A stretch of DNA of 28,268 bases from Reclinomonas americana ATCC 50394 (lineage: Eukaryota; Jakobida; Jakobea; Jakobida), in the NCBI GenBank assembly GCA_048213135.1, contig PS015112.1:39680-67947 (forward strand), read 5' to 3'. A program made the translations under genes and the position numbers. The notes under the pieces are model-generated. The model searched no databases, was not told the origin of the DNA, and saw only the letters and a program-made list of their open reading frames with translations. This document shows positions 18,010 to 28,268 of the stretch, piece by piece (position 1 is the stretch's first letter; each line of letters opens with the position of its first letter).

Positions 18010-19707
18010 GAGGGACGGNNNNNNNNNNNNNNNNNNNNTGCCGCCAGTGACGCTTTCGGCGTGACGCAGATCGTCCAGAATGGCAAATCGCAGATCGAGT
18101 CGCGGGACAATGGAGGGCGCCTGTGATTCACGTACAAAGAGAGATTGAGAGTGAGAAGCGGGAAAGGAGGATACTGAGAAGCGAGAAGGGAGGATTGAGA
18201 GAGCAAGGGCGGGGAGAGAGAGAAAGAAAGGAAGTAAGGTCGGGAGAGAGGGAGAGAAACAGAGACAGACAGACAGCGAGAGACAGAGAAAACGAGAATG
18301 CAAGTGAAACAGCGAGAGATACAGAGATGCACAGTGAATGAGACAGAGAGTGCGTGAGAGAAAAGAGAGAGATGGTGATGGGAGGAAGGTCCACTCTCGA
18401 TCCACTAGTGAGGAGAAAGGCAGCAAGACACATAATCGGTGGGTCACGGTGGGAGTCTACAGCGAGAGATACATAAACACACACACACACACACACGAAC
18501 CGACGGCACAACCTCCGGAGGCACGTCGTTCAACTCGTCATCGCCCACGGGCATATCCCAATCTGAGGCCGCCGCTGCCGCCGCCGCCGCTGCCGCGGTG
18601 GCCATTGCCGAGGATATGCTGGTGGACTCGACGAGTGATCGCATGGCGCGCTCCACCTCGGCTGCAACCGCTGCGTGAGTGCGACTGGCATCGTCGCCGC
18701 TGCGTGCCGACTGCTGTGGTGAAGCGGGAGTCGCATGGTGACCGTTGTATCGTGCCGCGCTCGCTCGCACAGCGCCGCCAGTGAGTGTTCCTGCTGAAGA
18801 CGACGACGACGGGACAGAAGGCAGCGGTGGTGGGAGTGGCGGCAATCCGAGTGGTGACGGTGGTGTCGGATCGACTCGCTTCTTCTCCGCCGCCNNNNNN
18901 NNNNNNNNNNNNNNNNNNNNNNNNNNNNNNNNNNNNNNNNNNNNNNNNNNNNNNNNNNNNNNNNNNNNNNNNNNNNNNNNNNNNNNNNNNNNNNNNNNNN
19001 NNNNNNNNNNNNNNNNNNNNNNNNNNNNNNNNNNNNNNNNNNNNNNNNNNNNNNNNNNNNNNNNNNNNNNNNNNNNNNNNNNNNNNNNNNNNNNNNNNNN
19101 NNNNNNNNNNNNNNNNNNNNNNNNNNNNNNNNNNNNNNNNNNNNNNNNNNNNNNNNNNNNNNNNNNNNNNNNNNNNNNNNNNNNNNNNNNNNNNNNNNNN
19201 NNNNNNNNNNNNNNNNNNNNNNNNNNNNNNNNNNNNNNNNNNNNNNNNNNNNNNNNNNNNNNNNNNNNNNNNNNNNNNNNNNNNNNNNNNNNNNNNNNNN
19301 NNNNNNNNNNNNNNNNNNNNNNNNNNNNAGTCTCATCTGCTCACAAACCATCTCTCTCATCTCAGAAGAACACACACACACTCTCTCTCTCTCTCTCCCA
19401 CACACACACACACACACACTCTCTCTCTCTCTCTCCCTTCTTCTTCTCTCTCACACACACACTCACCACTCAACACCGGCAACCCCTGCAACTCATCTCC
19501 GCCCTGCTCACTCCCATTAAGCCGCCTTGCACTCGCCACGCGCTTCGTCGATAACAATGACGACTTTGCTGTTGAAGTTAAAGTTGCTGTTGATTGTTGT
19601 TGTTGTAATGAGGGAAGAGGAGGAGGTTCCAAACTTGAAGAAGCAGAAGAGGAAGGATGTGTGCGCGAGGCTCGTCGAGAGAGCGGGGTGCTCGCGGAGC
19701 AGCCCAT
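16814..19707 (-). CDS. Unrecognised protein with N-terminal MGCSAS acylation-type motif (model with gaps)
   Basis: Proposed minus-strand exons in order: 19707-19467, 18670-18501 (the frame stays open up to the gap at 18894, so this exon may be longer), 18120 to about 18039 (runs into a gap), 17622-17482, 17401-17324, 16961-16814 (TGA). Phases fit at each junction that can be tested. The start MGCSASTPLSRRASR has Gly2 and Cys3, typical of N-myristoylated and palmitoylated proteins. Exon 1 is then Ser/Gln-rich; exon 2 has a possible helix (AEVERAMRSLVE), poly-Ala and an acidic end; exon 3 reads RLDLRFAILDDLRHAE; exons 4-6 are basic with SP/TP sites (RRSPVPRK, STPRKTV, LRKSSLKKTS) and a SVRWNTTSEVVLF stretch. 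I know no matching family. The 17323 donor would be AG|GCAAGT, a GC-AG intron. A membrane-tethered phosphoprotein is inference. The stop lies 97 bp from that of the convergent kinase gene. Confidence 0.6.
16975..17190. repeat. GA-rich tract (CT-rich on the sense strand of the minus gene)
   Basis: Imperfect GAGAAGG/AGAGG repeats inside the proposed 362-bp GC-AG intron 17323-16962 (minus); on the transcribed sense strand this is a very long polypyrimidine tract ahead of the acceptor. Confidence 0.85.
17623..18018. repeat. GA-rich microsatellite tract
   Basis: GAGA repeats with minor GT runs, in the intron between exons 3 and 4 of the minus-strand MGCSAS gene; it ends at a 20-N gap. No gene is seen here on either strand. 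Confidence 0.85.
18019..18038. other. Assembly gap (20 N)
   Basis: A short N run at the edge of a GA repeat; 20 N is probably a placeholder of unknown size. The 3' end of a minus-strand exon (18120 downward) is cut by it. Confidence 0.95.
18895..19328. other. Assembly gap (434 N)
   Basis: N run inside the MGCSAS gene model. A frame open on the minus strand from 18501 to 18894 runs into it, so coding sequence may be hidden. Confidence 0.95.
19371..19465. repeat. CA/CT compound microsatellite
   Basis: Alternating CA and CT dinucleotide runs (GT/GA on the minus strand) immediately after the GTGAGT donor proposed for exon 1 of the MGCSAS gene. Confidence 0.9.
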
Positions 19708-19870
19708 GGTGTCTCACTTGCGGTGAGAGTGTGCGTGCGTGCTATGCGTGTGTTCGGTTGAATTTGGCGAGAATGAGTCATTCGAGTTGGGACATTTGCG
19801 CATGCATGCAGTTGTGGACAGAAAGCCCTCTCTATCCAGCCCCGGTTCAGCAAAGTAGAATGGCGCATTA
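19560..19870. repeat. Tandem duplication, unit 1: promoter and first exon of the MGCSAS gene
   Basis: Shares with the unit near 20020-20310 a long match around TGTGCGCGAGGCTCGTCGAG (from 19659 and from about 20147), plus TTGATTGTTGT...TAATGAGG and CCCGGTTCAGC (19841 and 20281). The match covers the coding start and upstream sequence of the minus-strand gene. Confidence 0.8.
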
Positions 19871-20019
19871 GACGTGCAGGAAAGCGCTTCCGCGTTTGGT
19901 GTCCGTTACAAGGCTCGATTTCTTGAGATATCGATATCGAGAATATCGATTGCAATTTGGCGAACTTGTCCGCTTCGTGTACATGCAAGTACTGCGGTTC
20001 CGGAGGAAGTATTCTGAGT

Positions 20020-20310
20020 TGAAGTTGAAGAAGATGCTGCTGATTGTTGTAATGAGGAATGTGGAGGAAGTTCCACGCTTGAAGAGGAAGTGGAAGGTCA
20101 GTTGCTTGCACATTGTTTGTTGATGAATGAATTGTTGTAGTTGGACGTGTGCGCGAGGCTCGTCGAGAGAGCGGCATGCTCGCAGAGCAGCCCATTCGCG
20201 TGTAAGCACACTGTGCGAGACTGTGCGCGTGTTCGAATTTGGCATGCATGCATTTCTTGTGCAGAGAAACCTGTGTCCAACCCGGTTCAGCGAGTAGAAG
20301 AATTGCGCTT
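20020..20310 (-). pseudogene. Diverged tandem copy of the MGCSAS first exon and promoter
   Basis: On the minus strand an ATG at 20195 opens MGCSASMPLSRRASR, matching the functional-looking copy at 19707 with very few base changes. After RRASRT an insertion of about 50 bp (20096-20146) breaks alignment with copy 1; homology then resumes (frame with SVELPP and SLQQSA, compared with SLEPPP and SLQQQQS), but in a frame not joined to the start by any clear splice. No downstream exons precede the copy 1 promoter. A truncated duplicate is likeliest; a short expressed acylated peptide cannot be excluded. Confidence 0.55.
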
Positions 20311-20369
20311 TCTGAGAACTCCCACAGATGCGTGATCAGCATTTCTCTTGTTCACGATCCTTCTTCACT

Positions 20370-27350
<6,981 letters not shown>

Positions 27351-28062
27351 GGTCACGAGAAAACGGTTGAAACTCTGTTCTTTTTTTGGCGCCAAAATGT
27401 AAGACGCTGTCGGAAATGCCAAACAGCAGGTGTTGCCACAACAAACCACTCCATTCACCACATTGCAATGCAACAAATGTCCACATATCCCTTGCCGACA
27501 ATGACCACGGCACAAACTATAATCTTCTCCAAACAGTCATCTTCCCGTTCAGGAGGCGAAGCCAAGCAATCCGTGCTGGCATGTACAATGTATACGTAAG
27601 CAAATTTTTAAATGTTATTATGCTGTTCTGAGGGAAGAGGCCGGATCCAGAGGTCCGCATAATCATGTTTGATGCTGAGGATGGACTTGGTCATCATGCT
27701 TGTCGGTGAATGAATTGTTGCAGCTGTGACAGTAGTGAGCTCGAGCCCTTTGTTTCATTTTTGAAATTCCAGTGGTCGAGCGTGCAGGCCCATGTACGGG
27801 TGATCGGTGTTGGCAGTCGATCCCGACACCAGTGAGCCCTCTGTCGCGCGGAGTGAGATTCAAGCACGTTGCTGCCGAGTCAAGAAGCACAAACCGTGCG
27901 ACACTTGCGCTCCGCGAATCACGTGGAATTTGGAGCCGCCACCGTCTCCTCCGGCCGCAGCACCAGCCGGAGGTGTCACGGAGGAGACGGCGCTGGGGCC
28001 GGTGGAGTAGCTCGCGCCTCGTGACTCGCTGCCATCGTCTGTGGGTTCAGAGGGACTATGTG
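27351..28062. other. Upstream region with unassigned candidate exons
   Basis: Besides the promoter side of the NHL gene, this stretch has overlapping short open segments on both strands that cannot be ranked with confidence. On the minus strand, 27871-27694 is bounded by CTCGGCAG and a TGA and reads 58 residues ending LLSQLQQFIHRQA. On the plus strand, a strong acceptor (TTTTTGAAATTCCAG, about 27770) and another AG near 27820 could lead into a frame ending at TAG 28010 that contains CCRVKKHKPCDTC, only loosely like a zinc cluster. No family was recognised. Confidence 0.3.
27381..27397. promoter_or_regulatory. E2F-type palindrome upstream of the NHL gene
   Basis: TTTTTTTGGCGCCAAAA contains the perfect 14-bp palindrome TTTTGGCGCCAAAA and matches the E2F/DP consensus TTTSGCGC in both directions. 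It lies about 31-47 bp before the minus-strand start codon at 27350. Regulation by an E2F-type factor is inference. Confidence 0.45.
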
Positions 28063-28215
28063 AGAAAGGCAGAGAGAGAGAGAGATAAGAGGGAGAGAGA
28101 GAGAGAGAGAAGATAAGAGAAAGAGGGAAGACAGAGTGATCACTCGTTGTGTTATTTCGTATGAATTCTCGTTGGTGAGAAGGAGAGAGAACAAGATGGA
28201 TTGAGGGACGAAGAG

Positions 28216-28263
<48 letters not shown>
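28063..28263. repeat. GA microsatellite at the right edge
   Basis: Two GA-rich stretches (about 28063-28130 and 28200-28263) separated by an AT-richer interval; the last eight bases (AGACGACG) resemble the ACG-type ends seen at other gaps, so a gap may follow. Confidence 0.9.
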
Positions 28264-28264
<1 letters not shown>

Positions 28265-28268
28265 GACG

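Noticed and set aside
18439-18678. Plus-strand Ala-rich frame ending near a GTGAGT at 18675
   Set aside because: The minus-strand reading fits a phased exon between a CACGCAG acceptor and a GTTCGTG donor and continues into APSIVPRLDL; the plus reading has no acceptor.

Overview
The window is nuclear DNA of an intron-rich, probably unicellular eukaryote. The evidence is GT-AG introns of 53-100 bp in every well-supported gene, long introns filled with CT, GT and GA microsatellites, GC-rich exons, and a hybrid histidine kinase, which argues against an animal. Clade cannot be fixed from the sequence alone. No bacterial operon signals, tRNA, rRNA, CRISPR array or transposase was seen. Six N gaps interrupt the window, all beside simple repeats, and three can be shown to remove exons. 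Gene models below were built by hand from splice signals, reading phase and paralogue comparison. Two models (small GTPase, second GT31-like gene) close perfectly in frame from ATG to stop, as does the kinase.

Plus strand, left to right. (1) The 3' end of a possible glycosyltransferase-like gene (2-1936), split by a 1.3 kb low-complexity intron with a 15-bp minisatellite. (2) A Ras-like small GTPase of about 421 residues (2081-3715), with an N-terminal Gly2/Cys-Cys acylation-type motif, a degenerate G3 box and a long His-rich/acidic tail. (3) and (4) Two tandem paralogous GT31-like glycosyltransferases (4330-7908 and 7957-12032), only 48 bp apart, with the same exon plan including a 21-nt microexon. 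(5) A membrane-bound hybrid histidine kinase (13022-16716) with intact phosphorelay residues.

Minus strand, right to left. (6) A large secreted modular protein (27350-20370, at least 20 exons, about 1,580 residues seen): signal peptide, FN3-like, NHL-repeat and cadherin-like modules in two duplicated blocks, then two Cys-rich PAN/apple-like modules. (7) A gene starting MGCSAS (19707-16814), likely N-acylated, convergent with the kinase gene, plus a diverged tandem copy of its promoter and first exon (about 20020-20310). The last 900 bp hold only short candidate exons and a GA repeat.

Together the region reads as cell-surface and signalling biology: secretory-pathway glycosyltransferases, a secreted adhesion-type protein, a membrane sensor kinase and two putatively lipid-anchored cytoplasmic proteins. 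I see no evidence that they form one pathway. The most unusual signal is at RNA level: eight introns in six genes on both strands begin with the same non-consensus hexamer GTTGCG, next to the ordinary GTGAG class. Microsatellites also seem to grow from splice sites, GT from donors and CT from acceptors.
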